From assembly GCF_913058315.1 (NCBI RefSeq), contig NZ_CAJXQY010000022.1, positions 1 to 46,090 of the forward strand: a stretch of 46,090 nucleotides of DNA, in the 5' to 3' direction. This document shows, piece by piece, positions 7,342-16,610 of this stretch. Within the stretch, counting starts at the first letter, position 1, and the number at the start of each line of letters is the position of its first letter. Source of the stretch: an uncultured Alteromonas sp. (lineage in GTDB: Bacteria > Pseudomonadota > Gammaproteobacteria > Enterobacterales > Alteromonadaceae). Below the pieces are notes generated by a model, which was given only the letters and a program-made list of their open reading frames with translations, did not search any database and was not told the DNA's origin. A program made the translations under genes and the position numbers.

Positions 7342-8796
7342 ATGTCTCTCATGTCACTCAGCCTATCTAACCCCACCGTGAAATTATCGGCTACTCTGAC
7401 TGCGAAAGGTCCTGAACTGACGATCGTCCCGCGCCAGCACACCATTATCAGCGGCCTGAATGGCAGCGGTAAATCGGTGTTGGCGGCGCTGTTGGCGGGG
7501 GAAGGAAAACTTCTCAGTGGTGAGCGGCAGAGTAGCGATCGCTGCGGGTGGGTGAGTGTGGCACAACAACAGGCCGTTATTGAAGCCGAGCGCCGCAAAG
7601 ATGATGCTGATATTCTCGATGTGGTCCCTGTGCCCAGCACCGCAAGGGAAGTTATCCTGGATGGTGTTGCGGGCGAACAACGTGAATCGCAACCTTTGCT
7701 GGAACTGAGTGAGTTGCTGGGTATTGCCGCTCTGCTCGACCGGGAGTTTCTGGCCCTGTCCACTGGTGAGACCCGTAAGGTACTGTTAACCAGAGAACTG
7801 CTTCGACAACCTGAGTGGCTGATTCTGGATGAGCCTTACGATGGTCTGGATGCCGGAACGGTTGCCAGATTTGCAGCGTATCTGGATAAGCTAAGCGCCA
7901 GTTGTACTATTATTATGGTGGTTAACCGGGTCAGCGAAATTCCCGCCTGGGCGCAGCGGCTGCTGTTTTTACAAAATGGCGGCATTGCCTGGCAAATTAG
8001 CGGTGATGTACTCGATGAGGCTGCACTGCAACCACTTAAGCAAATCATGCATATCCAACAGAATGTTGAGTCACTACCAGGGCGCGACAGTGATTTGTAT
8101 GCGCCGGTCATCAGTGACACGGCGACGCCGCTGGTCCAACTCAACAACGGCCGGGTTGCGTGGGGCGACAATGTGGTATTTGACCACCTCAACTGGACCA
8201 TTTTACCAGGTGAGCACTGGCAGGTTACAGGGCCTAATGGCTCAGGTAAAACCTGTTTACTGACGTTAATCACCGGCGATAACCCGCTGTGCTACAGCAA
8301 CGATCTGAACGTCTTTGGATACCAGCGGGGCAGTGGTGAGAGTATCTGGGATATCAAACAACACCTTGGCATAATCTCCAACAGTCTGCATTTGCAATAC
8401 CGGGTCAATTGTTCGGTGGCAGATGTGGTGTGTTCAGGTTTTTACGACAGTATCGGCTTGTATAAGACACCTACCGATAAGCAACGACTGTTGTGTCGGC
8501 AATGGTTGGCAGCCATTGGCCTGGAAAACGATGCAAAAACGCCGTTTCAGTCATTGTCGTTTGGTGATCAGCGCCTGTTACTGATTGTCAGGGCCATGGT
8601 GAAGCATCCCAGCCTGTTGATTCTGGATGAGCCATGTAATGGCCTGGATGAAATCAATCGCACCAAGGTGCTGGCCATGCTGGATTTACTCGCCCGTGAG
8701 GGCAGTACCACACTGCTCTACGTTAACCACCACAGTGAAGATAAGATCCCAGCGATCAATAACACGCTAAATATGTGTGATTACCGGCCGCAGTAA
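7342..8796 (+). CDS. modF: ModF-like twin ABC ATPase
   Basis: A 484-aa protein with two fused ABC ATPase domains and no membrane part, matching the length and layout of E. coli ModF (molybdate locus, also called photorepair protein PhrA). Domain 1 has Walker A GLNGSGKS, signature LSTGE and Walker B LILDEP. Domain 2 has Walker A GPNGSGKT, signature-region LSFGDQ, Walker B LILDEP and H-loop YVNHH. The block GFYDSIGLY is characteristic of ModF. Domain 1 has NRVSEIP where the H-loop histidine would be, as in ModF. The physiological role of ModF is unsettled; no molybdate transporter (modABC) is in the window. ATG at 7351 is an alternative start. It has its own terminator, so it is separate from mraZ. 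Confidence 0.85.
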   Translation: MSLMSLSLSNPTVKLSATLTAKGPELTIVPRQHTIISGLNGSGKSVLAALLAGEGKLLSGERQSSDRCGWVSVAQQQAVIEAERRKDDADILDVVPVPSTAREVILDGVAGEQRESQPLLELSELLGIAALLDREFLALSTGETRKVLLTRELLRQPEWLILDEPYDGLDAGTVARFAAYLDKLSASCTIIMVVNRVSEIPAWAQRLLFLQNGGIAWQISGDVLDEAALQPLKQIMHIQQNVESLPGRDSDLYAPVISDTATPLVQLNNGRVAWGDNVVFDHLNWTILPGEHWQVTGPNGSGKTCLLTLITGDNPLCYSNDLNVFGYQRGSGESIWDIKQHLGIISNSLHLQYRVNCSVADVVCSGFYDSIGLYKTPTDKQRLLCRQWLAAIGLENDAKTPFQSLSFGDQRLLLIVRAMVKHPSLLILDEPCNGLDEINRTKVLAMLDLLAREGSTTLLYVNHHSEDKIPAINNTLNMCDYRPQ

Positions 8797-8840
8797 ATTT
8801 TTTTTCGCTGCCGATCTCAGACCTTTTTAGAATTAAATAC

Positions 8841-8880
8841 CCACTTCCCCTTAGCTTTGCTTCTAAGGGGAGTGGTTTTT
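8841..8880 (+). terminator. intrinsic terminator after modF
   Basis: CCACTTCCCCTTAG (8841-8854), 8-nt loop, CTAAGGGGAGTGG (8863-8875) with a single-base bulge, then TTTTT. A strong stem 45 nt after the modF stop that insulates the dcw promoter. Confidence 0.88.
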
Positions 8881-8989
8881 CCCACTTTTCCCCCTTTTTC
8901 CTTCTTTCTAATCAGCCACTTCAGCGCGAAGCCCGAAAATAAGGGAATTTCCCCCATTTTGTTACTCATCCTGTCAGGCGCGTTTTTGC

Positions 8990-9019
8990 TTGACAGTGGG
9001 GAGGAATGATACCTAAACT
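8990..9019 (+). promoter_or_regulatory. probable mra promoter of the dcw cluster
   Basis: A perfect -35 TTGACA (8990-8995), 18-nt spacer, and -10 TAAACT (9014-9019, 4/6). Predicted transcription would start just before the MraZ-type repeats, placing them where a bound repressor could block initiation. A perfect TATAAT at 9055-9060 lacks a matching -35. Confidence 0.6.
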
Positions 9020-9022
9020 GTC

Positions 9023-9053
9023 AAAAGTGGGTAAAAGTGGCAAATAGTGGATC
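9023..9053 (+). promoter_or_regulatory. MraZ operator: three direct repeats at a 10-bp period
   Basis: AAAAGTGGGT, AAAAGTGGCA and AATAGTGGAT follow each other exactly, with TGG at 9028, 9038 and 9048. MraZ is known in E. coli to bind TGGG-type repeats separated by 5 nt in the mra promoter. Spacing and position match; only the first repeat keeps TGGG. Confidence 0.7.
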
Positions 9054-9126
9054 ATATAATCAACGTTTTGCAGATCAGATCTCATAAAACACGAATAATA
9101 AGATCAATACACAAAAGGCTAGGGGA

Positions 9127-9585
9127 ATGTTCCGCGGCGCTAACGCAATCAATCTGGATTCCAAAGGGAGACTGGCTATACCGACAAAGCATCGGCAGCC
9201 CCTTCTGGATGATTGTGCCGGACAACTCATCTGCACCATTGACACACAACAAAGCTGTTTGCTGCTTTACCCGCTTCCCGAATGGGAAGAAATCGAACTC
9301 AAACTGAGTAAGTTTTCCAGCAACATCGAGCAGGAAAGACGAAAAATTCGTTTGTTACTCGGTTATGCCATCGACTGTGAAATGGATAAAAGCGGTCGTG
9401 TGCTCATTCCTGTCCCTCTGCGTAATCATGCCAAATTAGACAAAGAAATTCTGCTGGTTGGGCAATTAAATAAATTCGAGATCTGGAATTCAGAAATCTG
9501 GGCTAAACGTATCGAAGAAGATATGGAAGTTGAGCGTTCTGGTAACTTTGAGCTCACTGAGCGTTTACAGGACTTCTCATTATGA
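9127..9585 (+). CDS. mraZ: MraZ transcriptional regulator of the dcw cluster
   Basis: A 152-aa DNA-binding protein, first gene of the division and cell-wall cluster and in other species a repressor of its own promoter. Two tandem SpoVT/AbrB-like half-domains are visible, each with the signature: [11 protein letters not shown] (residues about 10-20) and [11 protein letters not shown] (about 84-94). MraZ assembles into a ring that reads spaced TGGG repeats, which occur just upstream (9023-9053). The ATG at 9127 follows an AGGGGA ribosome binding site. The end overlaps rsmH by 4 nt (ATGA). Confidence 0.97.
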   Translation: MFRGANAINLDSKGRLAIPTKHRQPLLDDCAGQLICTIDTQQSCLLLYPLPEWEEIELKLSKFSSNIEQERRKIRLLLGYAIDCEMDKSGRVLIPVPLRNHAKLDKEILLVGQLNKFEIWNSEIWAKRIEEDMEVERSGNFELTERLQDFSL

Positions 9586-10517
9586 CCGCATCGTTTTCGC
9601 ATACCTCTGTGCTTCTGCAGGAATGCCTGGACGGCCTGGCGATTAAACCAGACGGTATTTATATCGATGCCACCTTTGGCCGTGGCGGTCATTCTGGCGA
9701 AATCCTCAAACAATTGGGTAGCAATGGCCGGTTAATTGCGTTTGATCGCGATCCCGAGGCCATTGAAGCCGCCGCGCGCTTTGCTGATGACAGTCGTTTT
9801 GAAATTGTCCATTCTGCGTTTGGTGATATGGCTGAGGTTATTGAACAAATGGGCCTCACCCACCAAATAGATGGCGTGCTGATGGATTTGGGTGTGTCAT
9901 CCCCACAGTTAGACGACGCTGAACGCGGTTTCAGTTTTCTGCGCGATGGTCCGTTAGATATGCGAATGGATACGACCCGGGGACTCAGCGCGGCAGACTG
10001 GCTGAACACGGCAGACGAGCAGGATATCACCCAGGTAATTAAAGAGTTTGGCGAAGAAAAATTCGGCAAGCGAATCGCTCACGCGATCGTCAATTACCGT
10101 CAGCAGCAACCGCTGGCTCGTACCAGTGAGTTAGTGACTATTATCGACCAGGCTATGCCGGTCAAAGACAAATTCAAGCATCCGGCCACCCGCACTTTTC
10201 AGGGCATTCGTATTTATATTAATGCGGAGCTGGACCAACTCAGGGTGGGTCTGAAGGCCGCTACCGCAATTTTACGTCCCGGTGGCCGAATGGCGATTAT
10301 TTCGTTTCATTCACTCGAAGACCGGCTGGTAAAACGCTTTATGAAAGAGCAGAGCAAGGGCAAAGCGCTACCACCAGGCCTGCCGGTGACTCAGGCGGAA
10401 ATTGACGCCGACAAAGTATTAACGCTGATAGGCAAGGCCATCAAGCCCGGCGAAGAAGAATTGAAACACAATGTGCGATCCCGAAGTGCGGTACTCAGGG
10501 TGGCGGAAAAACGATGA
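9582..10517 (+). CDS. rsmH: 16S rRNA (cytosine-1402-N4) methyltransferase
   Basis: SAM-dependent methylase (MraW) acting on C1402 of 16S rRNA in the decoding centre; 311 aa, normal length. Motif I is [10 protein letters not shown] (about 27-36), followed by the acidic FDRDPEAI, the catalytic-region [19 protein letters not shown], and the C-terminal [14 protein letters not shown]. It overlaps both mraZ and ftsL by ATGA, the standard position in dcw clusters. Confidence 0.97.
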   Translation: MTASFSHTSVLLQECLDGLAIKPDGIYIDATFGRGGHSGEILKQLGSNGRLIAFDRDPEAIEAAARFADDSRFEIVHSAFGDMAEVIEQMGLTHQIDGVLMDLGVSSPQLDDAERGFSFLRDGPLDMRMDTTRGLSAADWLNTADEQDITQVIKEFGEEKFGKRIAHAIVNYRQQQPLARTSELVTIIDQAMPVKDKFKHPATRTFQGIRIYINAELDQLRVGLKAATAILRPGGRMAIISFHSLEDRLVKRFMKEQSKGKALPPGLPVTQAEIDADKVLTLIGKAIKPGEEELKHNVRSRSAVLRVAEKR

Positions 10518-10834
10518 CCGGTTCGACGACTAACTTTAATTTCCTCCTCATCCTGGTTACCGAATTGACCCGCCATAAGCTGCGGGTTTTGTTGTTTATA
10601 GCGGTGATAGCCAGTGCCCTGGCGGTGATCCTCAGTACTCACCATAATCGCCAGCAAAATATTGCGCTTGAGGAGCTCATGCGCGAGAAAGATCAGCTCG
10701 ACGTAGAGTGGCGTAACCTGGTGCTCGAACAGCGCGCACTCACCGAACATAACCGTATTGAAGCCATGGTTCAGAAGGAACTCGACATGCATCGCCCCGG
10801 TGTGGATGACGAGGTAGTGGTGCGAATTAAATGA
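10514..10834 (+). CDS. ftsL: cell division protein FtsL
   Basis: A small bitopic divisome protein of 106 aa that joins FtsB and FtsQ and signals septal synthesis by FtsWI. A short cytoplasmic N-terminus (about 20 residues) is followed by one membrane helix (about 23-40, [18 protein letters not shown]) and a periplasmic coiled coil ([22 protein letters not shown]). Identity rests on this architecture plus position between rsmH and ftsI, as FtsL sequences diverge. ATGA overlaps at both ends. Confidence 0.93.
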   Translation: MTGSTTNFNFLLILVTELTRHKLRVLLFIAVIASALAVILSTHHNRQQNIALEELMREKDQLDVEWRNLVLEQRALTEHNRIEAMVQKELDMHRPGVDDEVVVRIK

Positions 10835-12609
10835 CAGCCATCACGTTAAAACACACCAAAGCCAAGGCGGGCGGGGCAAAAATTAACACCCGTCCAGGCC
10901 CTATGCAATGGCGCTTTTTCCTGGTGGTGGGCATTATTGTGCTGGTGTTTCTGATCCTGGCGCTGCGTACGGCCTTTATTCAGGTGATCGCGCCGGACGC
11001 ATTGATTGAGCAGGGCGACAGTCGCACCCTGAGAACGCGCAACACACCTGCCTACCGTGGCCTGATTACCGATCGTAATGGCGTGGAGCTTGCGGTCAGT
11101 GTGCCGGTGAGAGCAATCTGGGCCGACCCGAAAATCATTCATGAACAAAATGGCCTGAATCAAACCCGACGCTGGCTGGCGCTGGCTGAAGTGCTGGGCC
11201 AGGATGTGGACGAGCTGGTGGGCAAAGTCGGCAACCCTCAACGCCGGTTTGTCTATTTGCAACGTCAGGTCTCCCCGGCGATGGCTGACTATGTGGATAA
11301 ACTGGAGATCCCGGGCGTATATTTGCGCAAAGAGTCTCGTCGTTATTACCCCACCGGCGAAGTGGCCGCGCAGCTTATCGGTATTACCAATGTTGATGAT
11401 AAAGGCATTGAAGGGCTGGAGCGATTATATGACGACTGGCTGACCGGTTCGCCAGGCTCGCGTAAAATCCGCCGCGATGCCAAAGGGCGTCAGGTGGAAG
11501 TACTGGAGACCAAAGACGGCGAAGCCGCCGGTAATCTTACACTTACCATCGATCAGCGCATTCAGGCGCTGGCCTATCGCGAAATTAAAGAGGCCATGCT
11601 CTATTACCAGGCCAGTTCGGCGTCGGCCATAGTTATCGATGTCCACAGTGGCGATGTACTGGCCATGGTCAATGCGCCGTCATTTAACCCTAACGACCGC
11701 AGTGACATTTCGCCTCGCCGGATGCGTAACCGGGTGATCACCGACGCCTTTGAACCAGGCAGCTCATTGAAGCCCTTAGCGGTCCTTAGCGCGTTGGAAT
11801 TTGGCGCGGTTAAAGTGGGTGATATCGTCGATACCTCCCCTGGCTGGATGCGGTTGGGCGGTAGTCTGGTTAAGGATTTCCGCAATTACGGAAAGTTATC
11901 GCTGGCGGAAATAATCCAGCATTCCAGTAACATGGGAACATCCAAACTGGCGCTGTCGGTGCCAAAACCGTTTTTGCTGGACACCTATTACAATATGGGC
12001 CTGATGTCTGACACCGGTATTAATATGCCCGGTGAAAGCAGCGGTCTTTTTCACGAACGCAGCCGCTGGTCGGAGTTTGAACTCGCCACTTTATCGTTTG
12101 GCTACGGCATTTCAGTGACCACCGCACAGCTAGCCAGAATGTATTCCACCATCGCGTCCGGAGGCATTAAACGGCCCCTCAATATTGTCAGGGATAGCGG
12201 TAATCAGGCTTATAAACCCAGTGCTGAACGGGTGATCAGTGAGCAAAATGCTCAAGCGATTATGGCCATGATGGAGACCGTGACTCAGGAAGACGGCTCG
12301 GGTGTTAAAGCTCGTATTCCCGGATACCGGGTGGCAGGTAAAACCGGTACCAGTCGTAAGGCGGTTGCCGGCGGCTACGGTGAAGAGTATGTCAATATTT
12401 TTGCCGGCATTGCGCCGCTTAATGACCCGCAACTGGTGACCGTTGTGTTGATCAACGAACCCGGCGGTGACCTTTATCATGCCGGCGATACGGCAGCGCC
12501 TGTCTTCTCTGAAATTATGGGCGGTGCGTTACAACTGCTAAACATTGCACCGGATGATCGTCAGGTAAGCGCCACGCAGGTGGTAGAGAGGTCAACCAAT
12601 GGTGGTTAA
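10831..12609 (+). CDS. ftsI: septal peptidoglycan transpeptidase FtsI (PBP3)
   Basis: Class B penicillin-binding protein that crosslinks septal peptidoglycan with FtsW; 592 aa. A cytoplasmic tail and one membrane helix (about 29-48) are followed by the dimerisation domain and the transpeptidase domain. Active-site motifs: SSLK with nucleophile S311, SSN at 365-367, KTG at 504-506. All are intact, so the enzyme should be active and beta-lactam sensitive. It overlaps ftsL by 4 nt and murE by 11 nt. Confidence 0.97.
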   Translation: MTAITLKHTKAKAGGAKINTRPGPMQWRFFLVVGIIVLVFLILALRTAFIQVIAPDALIEQGDSRTLRTRNTPAYRGLITDRNGVELAVSVPVRAIWADPKIIHEQNGLNQTRRWLALAEVLGQDVDELVGKVGNPQRRFVYLQRQVSPAMADYVDKLEIPGVYLRKESRRYYPTGEVAAQLIGITNVDDKGIEGLERLYDDWLTGSPGSRKIRRDAKGRQVEVLETKDGEAAGNLTLTIDQRIQALAYREIKEAMLYYQASSASAIVIDVHSGDVLAMVNAPSFNPNDRSDISPRRMRNRVITDAFEPGSSLKPLAVLSALEFGAVKVGDIVDTSPGWMRLGGSLVKDFRNYGKLSLAEIIQHSSNMGTSKLALSVPKPFLLDTYYNMGLMSDTGINMPGESSGLFHERSRWSEFELATLSFGYGISVTTAQLARMYSTIASGGIKRPLNIVRDSGNQAYKPSAERVISEQNAQAIMAMMETVTQEDGSGVKARIPGYRVAGKTGTSRKAVAGGYGEEYVNIFAGIAPLNDPQLVTVVLINEPGGDLYHAGDTAAPVFSEIMGGALQLLNIAPDDRQVSATQVVERSTNGG

Positions 12610-14128
12610 TGCGTTTATGCAAAGCCTGCATGCACTGTTAATTAAATTTGGTATTAATGCGCCGGATATTCGGGTGCATGGGCTGACACTGGATAGTCGT
12701 GAAGTCACCCCGAAACTGGCTTTCGTTGCCGTTAAAGGACATAGCCGTGATGGCCGGGACTTTATTCCACAAGCCATCAGCCTGGGTGCCCGCGCTATTC
12801 TTGCCGAGGCAGAAGAAGCGGGTGAGCATGGTCAGGTCCTGATGCGGGAACACACGGTTATCGTTAAGGTCTGGGGGCTTGCCGATTCGCTCTCGTCATT
12901 GGCGGCAGCATTTTACGATTACCCGGCTAACAAACTGGCAACCATTGCAGTCACCGGCACCAATGGCAAAACGTCGGTAGTGCAACTGATTACGCAAATG
13001 AAGCATCTGCTCGGCCATCGGGCGGCATCAATCGGCACGCTTGGTAGTGGCATTTATCGCGACGACGCGCAGTTTAAGCCGCCAGCTAATGGCAATACCA
13101 CGCCGGATGCCATTTCGATGCAGTATTTACTGGCGGAGTTTGTGCAGCAGGAAGTCCATCAGGTGGCTTATGAAGCGTCATCACATGCGCTGGTGCAAAA
13201 TCGCCTGAAGCAGGTTAATACCGACATTGCGGTGTTCACTAACCTGACCCGGGACCACCTTGATTATCACGGTACGATGGAGTCTTACGCAGCAGCCAAA
13301 CTGGGCTTGCTGGATTTGCCCGGTCTGCATTCAGTGGTACTGAACTATAACGATGAAGCCAGCAACGCGTGGGCAAAAAAGGCCAAAAAATCGATTCAGA
13401 AAGTCTGGGCCGCCGTATTGCCAGAACCTGCGCAGAATTTGCCTGAAGGTCGCTATTGTTTTGCCACAAATGTGCAATACCATCCTAATGGATGCCAGTT
13501 CCGGCTCGCCACTTCCTGGGGAACTACCGTGGTACAAACCGATTTACTCGGGCACTTTAATATTGCCAACCTGATGAGCGCCACGGCGGCCCTTCTGTGT
13601 CAGGGTGAGCGTTTTGACAACGTGGTAAAAACCATTGAGCAGGTTCAGGCCGTGGCCGGTCGCCTGGAAGTATTTGAATTCCCTGAGCACGCCAATGTGG
13701 TGGTGGATTATGCCCATACTCCGGATGCGTTAAGTCAGGCGCTAAAAGCATTAAGACTGCATACCGATGGCAAGCTTTGGTGTGTATTTGGCTGTGGCGG
13801 CGACCGGGATAAAGGCAAACGCCCCCTCATGGCGCAAGCGGCCGAAGACGGTGCTGACGAGTTGATTATCACCACCGATAACAGTCGCTCAGAGTCGCCA
13901 TCGTCTATTGCTGACGACATTCGCGCCGGACTCAGCCACCCTGAAAATGCCAGGGATATTCCTGACCGGGAACAGGCTATTCGTTACTGTTTAGCCAACG
14001 CCGGTAAGCATGACCTTATTCTGGCGGCGGGCAAAGGGCACGAAAGCTATCAAATAATTGGCGAACAAAAAATAAACTACAACGAACGGGAAGCCATTAC
14101 CCGTTTGCAGCAGGAGTGCAGCAAATGA
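12599..14128 (+). CDS. murE: UDP-MurNAc-L-Ala-D-Glu:meso-DAP ligase MurE
   Basis: Cytoplasmic ATP-dependent ligase adding the third residue, meso-diaminopimelate, to the UDP-MurNAc-dipeptide; 509 aa. P-loop TGTNGKTS near residue 120, the central-domain YEASSHAL, and VVDYAHTPDAL and the C-terminal GAGKGHE-like AAGKGHESYQ are present. The DAP-recognition motif, usually DNPR, reads DNSR here (residues 427-430). The ATG at 12599 lies inside the end of ftsI and has an AGAGAGG site 7 nt upstream, which supports it over the ATG at 12617. Confidence 0.96.
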   Translation: MVVNAFMQSLHALLIKFGINAPDIRVHGLTLDSREVTPKLAFVAVKGHSRDGRDFIPQAISLGARAILAEAEEAGEHGQVLMREHTVIVKVWGLADSLSSLAAAFYDYPANKLATIAVTGTNGKTSVVQLITQMKHLLGHRAASIGTLGSGIYRDDAQFKPPANGNTTPDAISMQYLLAEFVQQEVHQVAYEASSHALVQNRLKQVNTDIAVFTNLTRDHLDYHGTMESYAAAKLGLLDLPGLHSVVLNYNDEASNAWAKKAKKSIQKVWAAVLPEPAQNLPEGRYCFATNVQYHPNGCQFRLATSWGTTVVQTDLLGHFNIANLMSATAALLCQGERFDNVVKTIEQVQAVAGRLEVFEFPEHANVVVDYAHTPDALSQALKALRLHTDGKLWCVFGCGGDRDKGKRPLMAQAAEDGADELIITTDNSRSESPSSIADDIRAGLSHPENARDIPDREQAIRYCLANAGKHDLILAAGKGHESYQIIGEQKINYNEREAITRLQQECSK

Positions 14129-15531
14129 TTACTAGGTCTTTGATGTGGATAGCAGAGCAAATAAAGGGTCGCCTGGTGGGCGATGACTGCACTGTATCTG
14201 CGGTCAGCACTGATACCCGAACCCTGGAAGATGGCGCTGTTTATCTGGCGCTACTAGGGGAAAACTTTGACGGCCACCGGTTTATTGAAGCCGCTGAAAG
14301 TGCAGGCGCTGCGGCCATCATTGCCAGTCAACCGGTCACCTGTGGCCTGCCAGTGATTTATGTTGAAGATACCAAACTGGCACTGGGTCAGCTTGGCGCG
14401 GCAGTAAAGACTGAAGTCAACCCTAAAACCATAGGTATTACCGGCAGTAGCGGTAAAACAACCGTTAAAGAAATGTGCGCGGCTATTTTATCGCGCCGGG
14501 GTAATGTACTGGCAACCGCCGGGAATTTTAACAATGAGATTGGCGTTCCACTGACCTTACTGCGCCTGACGCCGGAGCACGAATACGCGGTAGTCGAAAT
14601 GGGCGCTAATCACCTTGGTGAAATTGCCTATACCACCAGTTTAGTGAAACCCGACGTGGCGACTATTGTTAATGCCGCGGCGGCACACCTTGAAGGGTTC
14701 GGCAGTTTGCTCGGCGTAGCCCGGGCGAAAAGCGAGATTTTTAAAGGCCTGGGCGAGGCTGGGCTGGCTATTGTGAATCAGGACAGCCAGTTTGCTGAGT
14801 TTTGGCTGGGCAAACTGAAGTATCAGCCAGTACAAACGTTTTCACCGGATAACCAGAGCCCTGAAGCTGACTTTTATGCCACGGATATCATTATTGATTT
14901 AAATGGCTGTGCTGAGTTTGCATTGCATTCTGCCCAGGGTAATACCGATATTCGGCTCGCGGTGCCCGGTATGCACAATGTTGGCAATGCGCTGGTGGCG
15001 GCGGCGCTGACGATGGCGGTAGGGGCGACACTGGAAGATGTTAAATATGGCTTGCAAGACATGCAGGCTGTTGGCGGGCGGTTAAAAGTCGTGCCGCTAA
15101 CCGAGCAGGTACGGATTCTTGACGACACTTATAACGCCAATGTGGGGTCAGTAAAAGCGGCCATCGATACTCTGGCCAGTTTTTCCGGTCGTCGGGTACT
15201 GGTGCTGGGAGATATGGCGGAGTTGGGCGAAAAGGCGCGCTACTATCATGAACAGGTTGGTGAGTATGCCAAAGAAAAGTTTATCGACTGCCTGTATACC
15301 TCTGGCGTATTGAGTCAGAGTGCCTCCTCGGCCTTTGGTGAAAACGGTTATCACTTTAGCGATCAGGTGTCATTGATAGCGGCGTTAGAGCAGGATTTAG
15401 GAACGGAGCAGCGCGACCTAACCATTCTGGTTAAAGGCTCGCGCAGTGCCAGAATGGAAAACGTCATAGCGGCTTTGGAGACATCGCCGCTGGGAAAGCT
15501 TAGTCGTCGGCGGGAGAAAATAGCATGCTAA
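14125..15531 (+). CDS. murF: UDP-MurNAc-tripeptide:D-Ala-D-Ala ligase MurF
   Basis: Adds D-Ala-D-Ala to complete the UDP-MurNAc-pentapeptide; about 468 aa from this start. P-loop [13 protein letters not shown] (about 110-122), the [11 protein letters not shown] block, [11 protein letters not shown] and the C-terminal-domain [17 protein letters not shown] are typical. I choose ATG 14125, which overlaps the murE stop as ATGA and has AGGAG 9 nt upstream; a GTG at 14116 would extend it by three residues but sits on that site. It overlaps mraY by 7 nt. Confidence 0.96.
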   Translation: MITRSLMWIAEQIKGRLVGDDCTVSAVSTDTRTLEDGAVYLALLGENFDGHRFIEAAESAGAAAIIASQPVTCGLPVIYVEDTKLALGQLGAAVKTEVNPKTIGITGSSGKTTVKEMCAAILSRRGNVLATAGNFNNEIGVPLTLLRLTPEHEYAVVEMGANHLGEIAYTTSLVKPDVATIVNAAAAHLEGFGSLLGVARAKSEIFKGLGEAGLAIVNQDSQFAEFWLGKLKYQPVQTFSPDNQSPEADFYATDIIIDLNGCAEFALHSAQGNTDIRLAVPGMHNVGNALVAAALTMAVGATLEDVKYGLQDMQAVGGRLKVVPLTEQVRILDDTYNANVGSVKAAIDTLASFSGRRVLVLGDMAELGEKARYYHEQVGEYAKEKFIDCLYTSGVLSQSASSAFGENGYHFSDQVSLIAALEQDLGTEQRDLTILVKGSRSARMENVIAALETSPLGKLSRRREKIAC

Positions 15532-16607
15532 TATGGCTCGCCGACTGGCTAACGCAATTTGAATCAGGCTTTAACGTATTCTCTTATCTGACCTTACGGG
15601 CGATCCTGAGTACGCTCACAGCGCTGTTAATCGCGATTATTATCGGCCCGAAGATGATCCGTTGGTTACAACGGATGCAAATTGGCCAGACCGTTCGTAC
15701 CGATGGACCGGAGTCACATTTGTCAAAGTCAGGTACCCCCACCATGGGCGGTCTGCTGATTCTGGCGGCTATTGTGGTAAGTGTGTTGCTGTGGGCAGAT
15801 CTCACGAATACCTATGTGTTGGTCACCCTGTTTGTGGTGGTGACCTTTGGTATTGTGGGGTTTGTTGATGATTATCGCAAAGTGGTACGCAAAGACTCAA
15901 AAGGTCTGATAGCTCGCTGGAAATATTTCTGGCAATCCGTGATTGCCCTGAGCGTAGCGTTTTACCTGTATGCGTCAGCGCAGACCATGGAAGAAACCGC
16001 ACTGCTGGTTCCTTTCTTCAAGGAAGTGTTGCCCCAACTGGGTATTTTGTATATCGCCATCGTTTATTTTGCGCTGGTGGGAACCAGCAATGCGGTCAAC
16101 CTTACTGACGGGCTCGATGGCCTGGCGATTGTACCAACCATACTGGTTGCCGGCGCATTTGCTATTTTCGCCTACGTTACCGGCAATGCTAACTTTTCCG
16201 GCTACTTAAATATTCCGCATATTCCCCTTACCAGTGAACTGGTGATCGTGTGCACCGCTATTGTTGGCGCAGGGTTAGGCTTTTTGTGGTTTAACACCTA
16301 TCCGGCCATGGTATTTATGGGCGATGTGGGGTCGCTGGCTCTGGGCGGAACACTTGGCGTGCTGGCTGTGCTGGTCCGTCAGGAAATAGTCTTAATTATC
16401 ATGGGCGGCGTGTTTGTGATGGAGACCGTTTCGGTCATCATGCAGGTAGGCTCTTATAAACTCAGGGGGCAGCGTATCTTTCGTATGGCACCCATTCATC
16501 ACCATTATGAATTAAAAGGCTGGCCCGAACCGCGGGTGATTGTAAGATTTTGGATCATCTCGCTGATTCTGGTGTTAATTGGTTTAGCCACATTGAAGTT
16601 ACGATAG
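15525..16607 (+). CDS. mraY: phospho-MurNAc-pentapeptide translocase MraY
   Basis: Integral membrane enzyme transferring phospho-MurNAc-pentapeptide to undecaprenyl phosphate (lipid I synthesis); 360 aa, the same length as E. coli MraY. About ten membrane helices are apparent. Signatures: [18 protein letters not shown] (acidic DD), [29 protein letters not shown] and the [11 protein letters not shown] loop. The start lies inside the end of murF. Confidence 0.97.
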   Translation: MLIWLADWLTQFESGFNVFSYLTLRAILSTLTALLIAIIIGPKMIRWLQRMQIGQTVRTDGPESHLSKSGTPTMGGLLILAAIVVSVLLWADLTNTYVLVTLFVVVTFGIVGFVDDYRKVVRKDSKGLIARWKYFWQSVIALSVAFYLYASAQTMEETALLVPFFKEVLPQLGILYIAIVYFALVGTSNAVNLTDGLDGLAIVPTILVAGAFAIFAYVTGNANFSGYLNIPHIPLTSELVIVCTAIVGAGLGFLWFNTYPAMVFMGDVGSLALGGTLGVLAVLVRQEIVLIIMGGVFVMETVSVIMQVGSYKLRGQRIFRMAPIHHHYELKGWPEPRVIVRFWIISLILVLIGLATLKLR

Positions 16608-16610
16608 AGT

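Larger units (their letters stand above)
8797..9126. other. 330-bp intergenic region modF-mraZ
   Basis: It holds the modF terminator (8841-8880), a pyrimidine-rich stretch (8876-8910, CCCACTTTTCCCCCTTTTTC), the probable dcw promoter (8990-9019) and the MraZ-type repeats (9023-9053). A CCCACTTTT at 8881-8889 is the reverse complement of the first MraZ-type repeat core. No coding sequence or RNA gene is recognised. Confidence 0.6.

Noticed and set aside
9055..9060. Perfect TATAAT before mraZ as the main promoter
   Set aside because: No -35 at 16-18 nt; the TTGACA promoter at 8990 fits better, though it could be a secondary start.
9047..9307. 86-aa plus-strand frame over the mraZ start
   Set aside because: Starts within the promoter region and overlaps mraZ out of frame; mraZ is unmistakable.
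10391..10792. 133-aa minus-strand frame across rsmH-ftsL
   Set aside because: Antisense to two well-supported, translationally coupled genes.
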